NCBI GenBank assembly: GCA_003075315.1
Contig: QDFQ01000003.1
Coordinates: 186,001-250,000, forward strand
Origin: Arthrobacter sp. TPD3018
Lineage (GTDB): Bacteria > Pseudomonadota > Alphaproteobacteria > Sphingomonadales > Sphingomonadaceae
Direction of reading: 5' to 3'
Length of the DNA: 64,000 nucleotides
Part shown: piece by piece, positions 1 to 8,234 of the stretch
Numbering within the stretch: the first letter of the stretch is position 1
Layout of the letters: every line of letters begins with the position of its first letter
The notes under the pieces: model-generated
Told to the model about the DNA's origin: nothing
Databases searched by the model: none
What the model saw: the letters and a program-made list of their open reading frames with translations, nothing else
Position numbers and translations under genes: made by a program

Positions 1-1
1 G

Positions 2-826
2 CGCGTCGTCGACGTCATGAAGCGGATGGGCGTCGGCGAATACCAGCCCTATCTCGCCAATGCGCTGGGCGCGGGCGTCACCACCGTCAGCCGCATGGTC
101 AACGCCTATGCGACGCTCATCAACCAGGGCCGCGCGCATCAGCCGACGCTGATCGACTTCGTGCAGGACCGCCACGGCAAGGTCATCTGGCCGGAAAACT
201 GGCGCGGCTGTGACGGCTGCAACGCCCCCGATTACAATGGCAAGCCGATGCCGCGCCCGGGTGACCGCACGCGCCAGGCGATCGACCCGCTCACCGCCTA
301 CCAGATGGTCCACATCACCGAAGGCGTCATCCAGCGCGGCACCGCCGTCGTGCTGCGCGATCTCGACCGGCCGATGATGGGCAAGACCGGCACCACCACC
401 GGCCCGACCGACGTCTGGTTCGTCGGCGGCACGCCGCAGTTCATCGGCGGCCTCTACGTCGGCTACGACACGCCCTCGAACCTCGGCGGCTATGCGCAGG
501 GCGGCACCTTCGCCGCGCCGATCTTCAAGGAATTTGCGGTCAAGGCCTATGAGGGGCTCGACAAGATCCCCTTCCGCGCCCCCGCCGGCATCCGCATGGT
601 TCGCATCGATCGCGCCACCGGCCGCCCGGTCTACGGCACCTTCCCGACCGACACCGATCCCAAGGCGGCGGTGATCTGGGAAGCGTTCAAGCCGCAGAGC
701 GAGCCGCGCCGCGCGATCCACCGCGGGCCCACGCCCGCCGCGACCGCCACCGCCGCCGCCCCGCAACGCGCCACCAACACCCAGCGCGACAGCGATTTCT
801 TGCAAAGGGAAGGCGGAATCTACTAG
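2..826 (+). CDS. mrcA: Class A penicillin-binding protein (PBP1a), C-terminal part
   Basis: End of a bifunctional peptidoglycan glycosyltransferase/transpeptidase anchored in the inner membrane and acting in the periplasm. The frame is open from base 2, so the 5' end lies outside the window and the first visible Met (base 17) is internal. Seen: the end of the transpeptidase domain with the K-T-G box in KTGTTTGPTDVWFVGGTP (around base 380) and the strand GLYVGYDTPSNLGG, then a Pro/Ala/Thr-rich tail ending FLQREGGIY. The SxxK and SxN boxes are upstream of the window. KTG followed by DVWFVG is typical of PBP1a. Followed after 115 bp by prfB, with a palindrome in between. Confidence 0.93.
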   Translation, partial: RVVDVMKRMGVGEYQPYLANALGAGVTTVSRMVNAYATLINQGRAHQPTLIDFVQDRHGKVIWPENWRGCDGCNAPDYNGKPMPRPGDRTRQAIDPLTAYQMVHITEGVIQRGTAVVLRDLDRPMMGKTGTTTGPTDVWFVGGTPQFIGGLYVGYDTPSNLGGYAQGGTFAAPIFKEFAVKAYEGLDKIPFRAPAGIRMVRIDRATGRPVYGTFPTDTDPKAAVIWEAFKPQSEPRRAIHRGPTPAATATAAAPQRATNTQRDSDFLQREGGIY

Positions 827-840
827 CGCCGTCCCATATA

Positions 841-921
841 CGTCATGCCAGCGAAGGCTGGCATCTTTCGCCGCGAAGCCCGCTCTTGCGGCACGAGATC
901 CCAGCCTGCGCTGGGATGACG
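841..921. repeat. Intergenic palindrome, CGTCA...TGACG family (Ala/Gly-type core)
   Basis: Left arm CGTCATGCCAGC, right arm GCTGGGATGACG; each arm also folds on itself (GCCAGCGAAGGCTGGC; CCCAGCCTGCGCTGGG). Sits between the PBP gene and prfB, ending 20 bp before the prfB start. Same termini and core as the elements at 24896, 28964 and 43802. Confidence 0.8.
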
Positions 922-941
922 ATTCTGATTGGAGAAGTTTC

Positions 942-2069
942 ATGCGCGCCGAAGCGCAGTCCCACGTCGACCGTATCAATGACGCGCTGGCGCTGCTGCG
1001 CCGGTTCCTCGATTGGGACCGCGCGCTGCGTCGTCTCGACGAGCTGAACGCGCGCGTCGAGGACCAGGCGCTGTGGAATGATCCCAAGGCCGCGCAGGAG
1101 GTGATGCGCGAACGCCGCCGCCTGGACGAGGCGATCACCGCCACCCGCGCCATCCAGTCCGAGATGGACGACACCGTCGAACTCATCGAAATGGCCGAGG
1201 CGGAGGGCGACACCGCGATGGAGGCGGAGGGCGTCGAGGCGCTTGGCCAGCTGGCGGAACGCGCCGACCACGACAAGATCCAGGCGCTGCTCGCGGGCGA
1301 GGCCGACGCCAACGACACCTATATCGAGATCAACTCGGGCGCCGGCGGCACCGAGAGCCAGGATTGGGCGGGCATGCTCCAGCGCATGTACACGCGCTGG
1401 GCCGAACGCCGCGGCATGAAGGTCGAACTGATCGACTATCACGCCGGCGAACAGGCAGGCATCAAGTCCGCGACGTTGCTGGTGAAGGGCGAGAACGCCT
1501 ATGGCTATGCCAAGACCGAAAGCGGCGTCCACCGCCTCGTCCGCATCAGCCCGTATGACAGCGCCGCGCGCCGCCACACCAGCTTCTCCAGCGTCTGGGT
1601 CTATCCGGTGATCGACGACAATATCGTCGTCGATTACAACGAAAGCGACCTGCGCATCGACACCTATCGCGCGTCGGGCGCCGGTGGTCAGCACATCAAC
1701 ACCACCGATTCCGCGGTGCGCATCACGCACATCCCCACCGGTATCGTCGTGCAGTGCCAGAACCAGCGCTCGCAGCACAAGAACAAGGCAGAGGCGTACA
1801 ACCAGCTGCGCGCGCGCCTGTACGAACTCGAACTGCAGAAGCGCGAACAGGCCGCCAACGCCGAGAACGCCACCAAGACCGACATCGGCTGGGGCCACCA
1901 GATTCGCAGCTACGTGCTCCAGCCGTATCAGCTGGTGAAGGACCTGCGCACCGGCACCACCTCCACCGCGCCCGGCGACGTGCTCGACGGCGCGCTCGAT
2001 CCGTTCATGGCCGCCGCGCTGTCGCAGCGCGTGACGGGCGAGAAGGTCGACGTGGAGGACGTCGATTGA
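942..2069 (+). CDS. prfB: Peptide chain release factor 2
   Basis: RF2 releases the nascent peptide at UGA and UAA codons on the ribosome. 375 aa, normal family length. The catalytic GGQ loop is residues 248-250 in the context ASGAGGQHINTTDSAVRITH. The codon-recognition loop reads RISPYDSAARRHTSF, SPY instead of the E. coli SPF, a variant I recall from alphaproteobacterial RF2. The frame is uninterrupted from the start, so the +1 programmed frameshift that autoregulates prfB in many bacteria is absent. Start chosen at ATG 942 with GGAG at 931-934. Its TGA overlaps the ATG of the next gene (TGATG), so the two are probably translationally coupled. Confidence 0.97.
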   Translation: MRAEAQSHVDRINDALALLRRFLDWDRALRRLDELNARVEDQALWNDPKAAQEVMRERRRLDEAITATRAIQSEMDDTVELIEMAEAEGDTAMEAEGVEALGQLAERADHDKIQALLAGEADANDTYIEINSGAGGTESQDWAGMLQRMYTRWAERRGMKVELIDYHAGEQAGIKSATLLVKGENAYGYAKTESGVHRLVRISPYDSAARRHTSFSSVWVYPVIDDNIVVDYNESDLRIDTYRASGAGGQHINTTDSAVRITHIPTGIVVQCQNQRSQHKNKAEAYNQLRARLYELELQKREQAANAENATKTDIGWGHQIRSYVLQPYQLVKDLRTGTTSTAPGDVLDGALDPFMAAALSQRVTGEKVDVEDVD

Positions 2070-2797
2070 TGCGCGCCCGGGCCTTCGCCATCGCCGCCGC
2101 CACGGGGCTGTGCCTCGTCGCGGCCGCGTGCGACGGGTCCAAGCCCCTGCTCAAGCGCGACGACGCGCCCAGCGAGTTCCCTGACGCCGACCGCCCCGTC
2201 GCGCATATCGTCTCGTCGCGCTGGTCGAACGAAGAGGCACGCGATCGCCTTAACGAAGCCGCCGAAGTCATGGACAAGGCCGGCATCGCCAAGGGCATGA
2301 CCGTCGCCGACATCGGCGCGGGCGAGGGCTATTACACCATCCGCCTCGCGCAGCGCGTCGGCGAACACGGCCGCGTGCTGGCCGAGGATATCGTCGCCAG
2401 CGTCCGCGATGCGCTGGCGGAACGCGTCGCCCGCGAAGACCTCGAAAACGTCGCCGTCCGCCTCGGCACCCCCGCCGACCCCAAGCTGCCCCCGGCCAGC
2501 TTCGACCGCGTCCTCATGGTCCACATGTACCACGAGATCGAACAACCCTACGAATTCCTCTGGCGCCTTCGGCCCTCGCTCAAGCCCGAAGGCCTGGTCG
2601 TCGTCGTCGACGCCAACCGCCAGACCAAGAACCACGGCACGCCGCCGGCGCTTCTGAAGTGCGAATTCGAGGCGGTCGGCTACCGCCAGGTCTCGATGAC
2701 CGACATGCCGTCCGCCGGCGGCTATATGGCGACGTTCAAGGCGGTGGGGTCCCGGCCGGAGCCCGAGGCGATCAAGCCGTGCGTGATGCGGGATTGA
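2069..2797 (+). CDS. Periplasmic-targeted SAM-dependent class I methyltransferase
   Basis: 242 aa. Residues 1-21 look like an export signal with a weak lipobox (VAAAC, Cys21). A Rossmann methyltransferase fold follows, with motif I VADIGAGEGYYTIRLA (residues 79-94), an acidic end of strand 2 (LAEDI), FDRVLMVHMYHEIEQP as motif IV-like, and GGYMATFKAV near the end. The substrate is unknown. This layout (signal plus UbiE-like domain) is common in alphaproteobacteria and usually annotated only as methyltransferase. Start overlaps the prfB stop by one base. An exported SAM-dependent enzyme is biochemically odd because SAM is cytosolic; the hydrophobic segment might instead be a membrane anchor with the domain on the cytosolic side. 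Confidence 0.85.
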   Translation: MRARAFAIAAATGLCLVAAACDGSKPLLKRDDAPSEFPDADRPVAHIVSSRWSNEEARDRLNEAAEVMDKAGIAKGMTVADIGAGEGYYTIRLAQRVGEHGRVLAEDIVASVRDALAERVAREDLENVAVRLGTPADPKLPPASFDRVLMVHMYHEIEQPYEFLWRLRPSLKPEGLVVVVDANRQTKNHGTPPALLKCEFEAVGYRQVSMTDMPSAGGYMATFKAVGSRPEPEAIKPCVMRD

Positions 2798-3112
2798 GTG
2801 GAAGCTGGAGGCAGCTGACGGATTGGTTACGACTGAGCACAAGGCAGAGTCTCCGCTTTTTTGTTGGGGGGGGCACGTTCGCTCACAAGCATAACGGCAG
2901 TGCACCGCAGACGATTGCTAATCGATATATGAGCGGTACCTATACGTTCGCGAAGACGCGGCCCACTCGAGTAGCAATCTGTTTCTCTGCGCGAATTGAG
3001 CGTTACCAATTAGAGGCAAAATCGCGCTCCCTCTGCAATGCGGCTCAATCAACAGGCGGGCCACATTGACTCGCGTTCGCCGCTAGCTAGTATCGCGTCA
3101 GAAGGGGGTGCA
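2798..3112. other. Gene-free stretch at the left edge of the low-GC insert
   Basis: 315 bases without a supported gene. Base composition drops here from the GC-rich flank to roughly half G+C. It holds T6 (2857-2862) and G8 (2866-2873) runs and, at its right end, a promoter-like pair described separately. Short ORFs crossing it are not convincing. No direct repeat or integrase was seen that would mark an insertion boundary. Confidence 0.6.
3066..3093 (+). promoter_or_regulatory. Sigma-70-like promoter for the wHTH/HEPN cassette
   Basis: TTGACT at 3066-3071 and TAGTAT at 3088-3093, separated by 16 bp, close to the TTGACA/TATAAT consensus. Transcription would start near 3100, just before the AGAAGGGGG ribosome-binding site (3100-3108) and the ATG at 3113. 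Inferred from sequence only. Confidence 0.45.
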
Positions 3113-3613
3113 ATGACGACCAAACTGCAGCTTCGCGCGGGTGATGTCGAACTCATTTACGAGACTGACACCCCAATTGCCGTATCTGACGTGCGAGACT
3201 TTATCTCACAGGTTCAAGACTTGGCACAAGCGATCAGTCAGCCTGTAGCGGAGACGACCTTCGAGGGTGAGGAAGAGATTCCGGTTCGACCGAAGCCGCT
3301 GATGTTAGAGCATTCGAAGGTTGACCTTCATCTCAACACTATAGCGGACCGCCTAAGTGTGAAGAATTCCGCAGACCTCGCAATCGCAGCGGCCGCCTAC
3401 CTGCAGCTTGTAGAAGGGAAAGAAAGCTTTACGCGACGTGAATGGCTGGCTGCCATGCAAACCGCTACAAATTTCTATAATCAGAATATGAGTGGAAACT
3501 TTTCGAAGACGGTAGGCCGTTTGAATGGTAGCAAAGTGAATCAGTTGGCTAATGACAAATTTGCCCTGAAATCTATCGAGATAGCGGATCTTCGAGGCAA
3601 GCTTGCTGAGTGA
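3113..3613 (+). CDS. Small winged-helix-like protein, first gene of a two-gene cassette
   Basis: 166 aa, no confident family assignment. The N-terminus KLQLRAGDVELIYE (residues 4-17) resembles the short beta segment seen at the start of many archaeal/bacterial proteins of the type KLKVGDVEIEYEG; residues 18-70 are acidic and probably flexible. Residues 75-166 are predicted helical with the pattern KNSADLAIAAAAYLQLVEGKESFTRREW, as in winged-helix domains that open with a long helix and an SFT turn. Start at ATG 3113 is preferred over the longer frame from 3038 because of the purine-rich site at 3100-3108. AT-richer codons than the flanking genes. The 3' end overlaps the next gene by 11 bases, so the two are co-translated. 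Could be an antitoxin or sensor partner; this is inference. Confidence 0.75.
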   Translation: MTTKLQLRAGDVELIYETDTPIAVSDVRDFISQVQDLAQAISQPVAETTFEGEEEIPVRPKPLMLEHSKVDLHLNTIADRLSVKNSADLAIAAAAYLQLVEGKESFTRREWLAAMQTATNFYNQNMSGNFSKTVGRLNGSKVNQLANDKFALKSIEIADLRGKLAE

Positions 3614-4331
3614 AGGGGATCTGAAGCAATGGCTGCACAAAGATTTTGGTCAGCTTGATAGGCTGTTATTGATACTCGCAACGTTCGACAGCCCAATCAA
3701 GCTAGATGGCCTTAGGGAGAGGGCCGCCAGAGCTGGACTTAAGCTCACAAAAAGCTGGAATCTCTCGGCAGTACTCGGGCGCAGCAAGGGCTTGGCGATT
3801 CGGGTGCCCGACGGCTGGGAAATTACGAACGCCGGTAAGAACCATCTTCGTAGTTTGGGCGTGAGCAATCTCAGCCCTTCAGCGGTTCAGGTGGCGAGTG
3901 ATCTTCGAGCGCACTTAGAAAAAATTCAGAATGAGACAACTCGAGCCTTCGTCGATGAAGCAATTCGTTGCCATGAAGGCGAATTGTATCGCTCCGCTAT
4001 CGTAATGTCTTGGCTTGCGGCTGTCGATGTTCTTCAAAGGACGGTGGTATCGAAGCACTTGCCGGCCTTTAACGCGTCGGCGAAAACGCTTGATAGCAAA
4101 TGGAAGGATGCCTTCAACGAAGATGGTCTTGGTAAGATGGGCGAGGAACGATTTCTCGAACGGTGTGCAGCAATTGGTATGCTTGGAAAAAATCAAAAAG
4201 ACGAGCTTCTTAAGGGGTTGAAGTTGCGTAACGGATGCGGCCACCCGAACAGTCTAAAAATTGGTCCGAATGCCGTCGCAAATCACATTGAAATTTTGCT
4301 GTTAAATGTCTTTGAACCGTTCGCCGTATAG
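3603..4331 (+). CDS. wHTH-HEPN-like protein, possible RNase effector
   Basis: 242 aa from a TTG start overlapping the previous gene by 11 bases; no ATG exists in the early frame. Residues 8-90 look like a winged helix ([21 protein letters not shown]... [15 protein letters not shown], the last part a typical wing). Residues 105-240 are all-helical: [21 protein letters not shown] followed near the end by [14 protein letters not shown]209-x4-H214 matches the R-x4-6-H signature of HEPN domains, which are metal-independent RNases or RNA/nucleotide-binding domains in toxin, Abi and CRISPR proteins. Low G+C and codon use unlike the neighbours suggest horizontal acquisition. A non-catalytic DUF4145-type role is also possible. 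Confidence 0.75.
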   Translation: MLSEGDLKQWLHKDFGQLDRLLLILATFDSPIKLDGLRERAARAGLKLTKSWNLSAVLGRSKGLAIRVPDGWEITNAGKNHLRSLGVSNLSPSAVQVASDLRAHLEKIQNETTRAFVDEAIRCHEGELYRSAIVMSWLAAVDVLQRTVVSKHLPAFNASAKTLDSKWKDAFNEDGLGKMGEERFLERCAAIGMLGKNQKDELLKGLKLRNGCGHPNSLKIGPNAVANHIEILLLNVFEPFAV

Positions 4332-4585
4332 CGGAGCAATCGCGTCTTGCCGCCAAGTCGGGAAGAGAAATAAGCGGGCGAAGAGCGACGGACCCAACAC
4401 GCGCCCTTCCAATTCCACCCAATCCGCCCCACATTCCTCCTATGCTGCGAGCGCTTTGCCCCGCTGCCCCCTTCCAGTCTCCGGTTCGAACATGCGGGTC
4501 CCCGATCCCGCACGTTACGTATCGTCCACATTGTCCACTTTGGAACCCACGGTATGGCCCCGCCGTGTCCGGGTCCGCGCCCGGC

Positions 4586-5011
4586 TCACACCATCCCGAG
4601 CGCGCGCAGGCTGGTGATGCGGTCGCCCGCCAGGATCAGATGGTCGAGCAAGTCCACCTCCACCGCCGCGCACACCCGGGCGAGCGCACGGGTGTAGGCG
4701 AGGTCGGCGGGGCTGGGGGTGGCGTCGCCGCTCGGGTGGCCGTGGCCCAGGATCAGCGCGGCGGCGTCATGCGCCAGCGCGCCCGCGATCACCATGCGCA
4801 GCGACAGCGCGACCGACGCCCGCCCGCCGCCGACATCGATGCGGCCGAGAAGCCTCCGTTTCGGATCGAGATACAGCACCGCCGCGCGCTCCACCGCGCC
4901 CTCCGCCAGCTCGGCGAACAGCCGCGCCGCCGCCGCGGCGCCGGTCACTACCGGGGCAGGGGCCGGGGCGGGCAAGGGGGCCACGACCGGGAAGGGGGGC
5001 GTCGTCGTCAC
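4586..5011 (-). CDS. RadC-like JAB/JAMM domain protein, short form
   Basis: 141 aa. A Pro/Ala-rich N-terminus (residues 5-25) is followed by a JAB domain: E41, H90 and H92 in [13 protein letters not shown], and D103, the full JAMM metal-binding set of the RadC family. Ordinary chromosomal RadC is about 220 aa with an N-terminal helix-hairpin-helix region; that part is missing here. RadC-like JAB proteins are frequent on mobile elements and their function is not settled. It lies directly beside the low-GC cassette but has host-like high G+C. Transcribed divergently from thyA, 108 bp away. Confidence 0.85.
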   Translation of the reverse strand: MTTTPPFPVVAPLPAPAPAPVVTGAAAAARLFAELAEGAVERAAVLYLDPKRRLLGRIDVGGGRASVALSLRMVIAGALAHDAAALILGHGHPSGDATPSPADLAYTRALARVCAAVEVDLLDHLILAGDRITSLRALGMV

Positions 5012-5119
5012 GCCCGTGTCCTGTCACGCCGTGCCGCTGGGCGCAGCGCCGCGCGCATCCGTTTCGGATCGAGTCCCGCCGGACTGGCGACTCGCACCCG
5101 CCTCCGCTACCCAGCGGGG

Positions 5120-5914
5120 ATGCGCCAATATCTCGACCTCATGGACCGCGTGCTCACCAGCGGTGCCGAGCAGATGGACCGGACCGGCACTGGCACGCTC
5201 TCCGTCTTCGGCGCGCAGATGCGCTTCGATCTCGCCCAGGGCTTTCCGGTGCTCACCACCAAAAAGCTGCACCTGCGCTCGATCATCATCGAACTGCTCT
5301 GGTTCCTGCGCGGCGACACCAATGTGCGCTGGTTGCAGGAGCAGCGCGTCAGCATCTGGGACGAATGGGCGGATGAGGCGGGCGAGCTCGGCCCCGTCTA
5401 CGGCAAGCAGTGGCGCGATTGGGATGCGGGCGACGGCCGCCACATCGACCAGATCGCCGAGCTGATTCAGCAGATCAAGACGCAGCCCGCCTCGCGCCGC
5501 CAGATCGTGTCGGCGTGGAACCCTGGCGAGCTGCACGCGATGGCGCTCGCGCCCTGCCATTGCCTGTTCCAGACGCATGTCGCGAACGGCCGGCTGTCGC
5601 TGCAACTCTACCAGCGCTCCGCCGACATTTTTTTGGGTGTGCCGTTCAACATCGCCAGCTATGCGTTGCTCACCCACATGCTCGCGCAGCAATGCGGGCT
5701 GGAGGTCGGCGAGTTCATCTGGACCGGCGGCGATTGCCACCTCTACACCAATCACCTCGACCAGGCGCGCCTGCAGCTGACCCGCCAGCCCGGCCCGCTG
5801 CCCCGCCTCGAAATCCGGCGCACGCCCCCGGCGATCGACCAATACGCCTACGAAGACTTCGTCCTGCACGATTACGACGCGCAGCCGCACATCAAGGCGG
5901 CCGTCTCCGTATGA
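5120..5914 (+). CDS. thyA: Thymidylate synthase
   Basis: Converts dUMP and methylene-THF to dTMP and DHF in the cytosol. 264 aa, the same length as E. coli ThyA. Seen: [11 protein letters not shown] near residue 21, catalytic C146 in [11 protein letters not shown], the [18 protein letters not shown] folate/nucleotide segment, and a C-terminal ending of the KAAVSV type. Start ATG 5120 follows CAGCGGGG. Its stop overlaps the folA start (ATGA), coupling production of DHF to its reduction. Confidence 0.97.
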   Translation: MRQYLDLMDRVLTSGAEQMDRTGTGTLSVFGAQMRFDLAQGFPVLTTKKLHLRSIIIELLWFLRGDTNVRWLQEQRVSIWDEWADEAGELGPVYGKQWRDWDAGDGRHIDQIAELIQQIKTQPASRRQIVSAWNPGELHAMALAPCHCLFQTHVANGRLSLQLYQRSADIFLGVPFNIASYALLTHMLAQQCGLEVGEFIWTGGDCHLYTNHLDQARLQLTRQPGPLPRLEIRRTPPAIDQYAYEDFVLHDYDAQPHIKAAVSV

Positions 5915-6390
5915 TCACTTTCCACCTCGCGCGCGCCGACAATGGCGTCATCGGCCGCGACGGGCAGCTCCCCTGGCGATTGCCCGCTGATTTGAAGCGC
6001 TTCAAGGCGCAGACGATGGGCCGCGCGATGGTAATGGGGCGCAAGACGTTCGAAAGCTTCCCGTCGCCGCTCCCCGGCCGCCGCCACATCGTCCTGACCC
6101 GCGACCCCGCCTGGGCCGCGGCGGGTGCCGAAGTGGCCCACACCCCCGCCGCCGCACTGGCGCTGGCCGGCGACGACGTCGCGGTGATCGGCGGCGCAGA
6201 GGTCTTCGCGCTGTTCCTGCCCCAGGCCGACCGCATCGAGTTCACCGAAGTCCACGGCGACTATCCCGGCGACGCCACCGTCCCCCCGTTCGACGGCTGG
6301 CATGAGGTGGCCCGCGAGGATCACCCCGCCCAGGGCGACCGCCCGGCCTACAGCTTCGTGACGCTGATCCGCCCCGACGCGGCGCACTGA
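5911..6390 (+). CDS. folA: Dihydrofolate reductase
   Basis: Reduces the dihydrofolate produced by ThyA with NADPH. 159 aa, typical chromosomal size. D27 in LPADLKRFK is the conserved active-site acid; [25 protein letters not shown] and [13 protein letters not shown] are the standard NADPH-binding and fold motifs. Overlaps the thyA stop by four bases, so the start is fixed by coupling rather than by a separate ribosome-binding site. Confidence 0.97.
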   Translation: MITFHLARADNGVIGRDGQLPWRLPADLKRFKAQTMGRAMVMGRKTFESFPSPLPGRRHIVLTRDPAWAAAGAEVAHTPAAALALAGDDVAVIGGAEVFALFLPQADRIEFTEVHGDYPGDATVPPFDGWHEVAREDHPAQGDRPAYSFVTLIRPDAAH

Positions 6391-6427
6391 AGGCACCGCC
6401 ATCGCTTGACGCCGCGCCGTTCCGTTT

Positions 6428-6444
6428 CCACTGGTAGCCAGTGG
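6428..6444. promoter_or_regulatory. Perfect palindrome between folA and cobS
   Basis: CCACTGG-TAG-CCAGTGG, a 7-bp perfect inverted repeat with 3-base centre in the 124-bp gap before cobS. No T-tract follows, so it looks more like a protein site than a terminator. TTGACG lies about 20 bp upstream and could be a -35 box. Role unknown. Confidence 0.35.
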
Positions 6445-6514
6445 GTCATTCGCGCGCGTCATGCGTTGGGGGTGGCTGCCTCTTGCTTCGCTTCGAAAAC
6501 GGTGCCCCGACCCG

Positions 6515-7519
6515 ATGACCGACATTCCCAACACCCAGCCTGACAGCCGTGAAACCACGATCCTCGACGCTCCCGACAAGATGGTCGGCATCCGCGACCT
6601 GTTCGGCATCGACAGCGACATGGAAGTGCCGGCGTTCAGCGAGGCGGACGAACGCGTCCCCGATCTCGACCCCGCCTATGTCTTCGATCCCGACACGACG
6701 CTGGCGGTGCTGGCGGGCTTCGCCCACAACCGCCGTGTGATGGTGCAGGGCTATCACGGCACCGGCAAATCGAGCCACATCGAACAGGTCGCAGCGCGCC
6801 TCAACTGGCCGTGCATCCGTATCAACCTCGACGCGCACATCAGCCGCATCGATCTGATCGGCCGCGACGCCATCGTGCTGAAGGACGGCCAGCAGATCAC
6901 CGAATTCCGCGAAGGCCTGCTCCCCTGGGCGTTGCAGACGCCGACGGCCTTGGTGTTCGACGAATATGACGCGGGCCGCCCCGACGTGATGTTCGTGATC
7001 CAGCGCGTGCTGGAAACCGAGGGCAAGCTGACGCTGCTCGACCAGAATCGCGTCATCCGCCCGAACAAGTGGTTCCGCCTGTTCGCGACCGCCAATACGG
7101 TCGGCCTCGGCGACACGAGTGGCCTGTATCACGGCACGCAGCAGATCAACCAGGGCCAGATGGACCGCTGGAACATCGTCGTGACGCTCAACTATCTGTC
7201 CGCCGCGACCGAGGCACAGATCGTGCTCGCCAAATCGGGCGAATACGACAAGCCCGAGGGCAAGAAGCAGGTGGATAACATGGTCCGCGTCGCCGACATG
7301 ACGCGCAAGGGCTTCATCAACGGCGATATCTCGACCGTCATGAGCCCGCGGACCGTCATCACCTGGGCGCAGAACACACTGATCTTCGGCGACGTCGGCT
7401 TCGCGTTCCGCCTGTCGTTCCTCAACAAGTGCGACGAGAACGAACGCCCGCTGGTCGCGGAATATTACCAGCGCGTCTTCGGCCAGGACCTGCCGGAAAG
7501 CGTGGTGGGGAAGGCTTGA
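6515..7519 (+). CDS. cobS: Cobaltochelatase-type AAA+ ATPase CobS
   Basis: 334 aa MoxR-like AAA+ ATPase. In the aerobic cobalamin pathway CobS and CobT form the chaperone-like complex that drives CobN to insert cobalt into hydrogenobyrinate diamide. Walker [10 protein letters not shown] at residues 79-87; Walker [18 protein letters not shown]; sensor region [20 protein letters not shown]. Near-complete match to the CobS pattern, including the N-terminal [15 protein letters not shown]. Start ATG 6515; the upstream part of the frame from 6461 has no family resemblance. No cobN is in the window. cobT follows only after an embedded toxin-antitoxin pair. Confidence 0.93.
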   Translation: MTDIPNTQPDSRETTILDAPDKMVGIRDLFGIDSDMEVPAFSEADERVPDLDPAYVFDPDTTLAVLAGFAHNRRVMVQGYHGTGKSSHIEQVAARLNWPCIRINLDAHISRIDLIGRDAIVLKDGQQITEFREGLLPWALQTPTALVFDEYDAGRPDVMFVIQRVLETEGKLTLLDQNRVIRPNKWFRLFATANTVGLGDTSGLYHGTQQINQGQMDRWNIVVTLNYLSAATEAQIVLAKSGEYDKPEGKKQVDNMVRVADMTRKGFINGDISTVMSPRTVITWAQNTLIFGDVGFAFRLSFLNKCDENERPLVAEYYQRVFGQDLPESVVGKA

Positions 7520-7566
7520 TCGACCGGATGGACTAACCCACTTAGTCCGCCTATCGGAGATGCACG

Positions 7567-7848
7567 ATGGCAGAGGCCGACCCGCAGAAGACGTTCAACG
7601 TCCACGAGGCGAAGACGCAGTTTTCGAAGCTGGTCGACCGCGCCCATGCCGGCGAGGAGATCATCGTCGCCAAGGCAGGGGTGCCCTATGCCAAATTGGT
7701 GCCGATCGAGCCCGTTGCGAAGCGCAAGCGGCAACCGGGCCGGTGGAAAGACCTGAAGCTTTCGTATGACGACATCATGGCACCGTGTTTTACCCCGTCG
7801 GAACTCGACGAGATCGAGAACGCCAGCGTTTTCCCGCCCCACGTCTGA
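7567..7848 (+). CDS. Phd/YefM-family antitoxin
   Basis: 93 aa. The N-terminal FNVHEAKTQFSKLVDRAHAGEEIIVAKAG and VPYAKLVPIE give the Phd/YefM DNA-binding fold; the C-terminal half after residue 60 (WKDLKLSYDDIM) is the part expected to wrap the toxin. Such antitoxins repress their own promoter and neutralise the partner. Start ATG 7567 with GGAG at 7556-7559. The stop TGA overlaps the toxin ATG (TGATG). Lies 47 bp after cobS on the same strand, so it may be read from the cobS promoter. Confidence 0.92.
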   Translation: MAEADPQKTFNVHEAKTQFSKLVDRAHAGEEIIVAKAGVPYAKLVPIEPVAKRKRQPGRWKDLKLSYDDIMAPCFTPSELDEIENASVFPPHV

Positions 7849-8234
7849 TGCGGCTGCTGCTCGATACCCACGCCCTGCTTTGGTGGTGGCTCGCTGATCC
7901 GGCCCTGCCGCCTCGTGCCGCGGCTGCGATCGAGGATGGGGATAATGTTGTCTTCGTCAGCGCCGCGACCGCCTGGGAAATTGCGACCAAGGTACGAAAA
8001 GGACAGCTTGCGGCGATGCGTGATCGGATCGATCGTTTCGAAGAAGACGTCGTTGCTGATGGATTTCAGACCTTGCCCGTCGCGATGATCCACGGGCTCA
8101 AGGGTGGGGCGCTGGATGGCGCGCACAAGGATCCTTTCGATCGCATATTGGCGGCGCAGGCGTTGCTGGAGAATATGGTGCTGGTGACGTGTGATCGCGA
8201 GATGGCGGCGTTCGGATGCGAGACCCTGTGGTAA
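7848..8234 (+). CDS. PIN-domain toxin (VapC-like RNase)
   Basis: 128 aa. PIN-fold endoribonuclease with the acidic metal-binding residues in place: D6 in [14 protein letters not shown]44 in AWEIATKV, D95/D98 in [14 protein letters not shown]116 in VTCDRE. The [11 protein letters not shown] start and KDPFDR block mark the subgroup that pairs with Phd-type antitoxins. One-base overlap with the antitoxin and one-base overlap of its TAA with the cobT ATG (TAATG). Composition is a little less GC-rich than cobS and cobT. Confidence 0.93.
   Translation: MRLLLDTHALLWWWLADPALPPRAAAAIEDGDNVVFVSAATAWEIATKVRKGQLAAMRDRIDRFEEDVVADGFQTLPVAMIHGLKGGALDGAHKDPFDRILAAQALLENMVLVTCDREMAAFGCETLW

Noticed and set aside
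942..1020. Programmed +1 frameshift in prfB
   Set aside because: The reading frame is continuous from ATG 942 with family-like N-terminus; there is no in-frame UGA preceded by a Shine-Dalgarno-like stimulator.
4483..4490. GGTTCGAA resembling a tRNA T-loop
   Set aside because: Flanking bases do not pair as a T-stem and no acceptor, D or anticodon arms fit.
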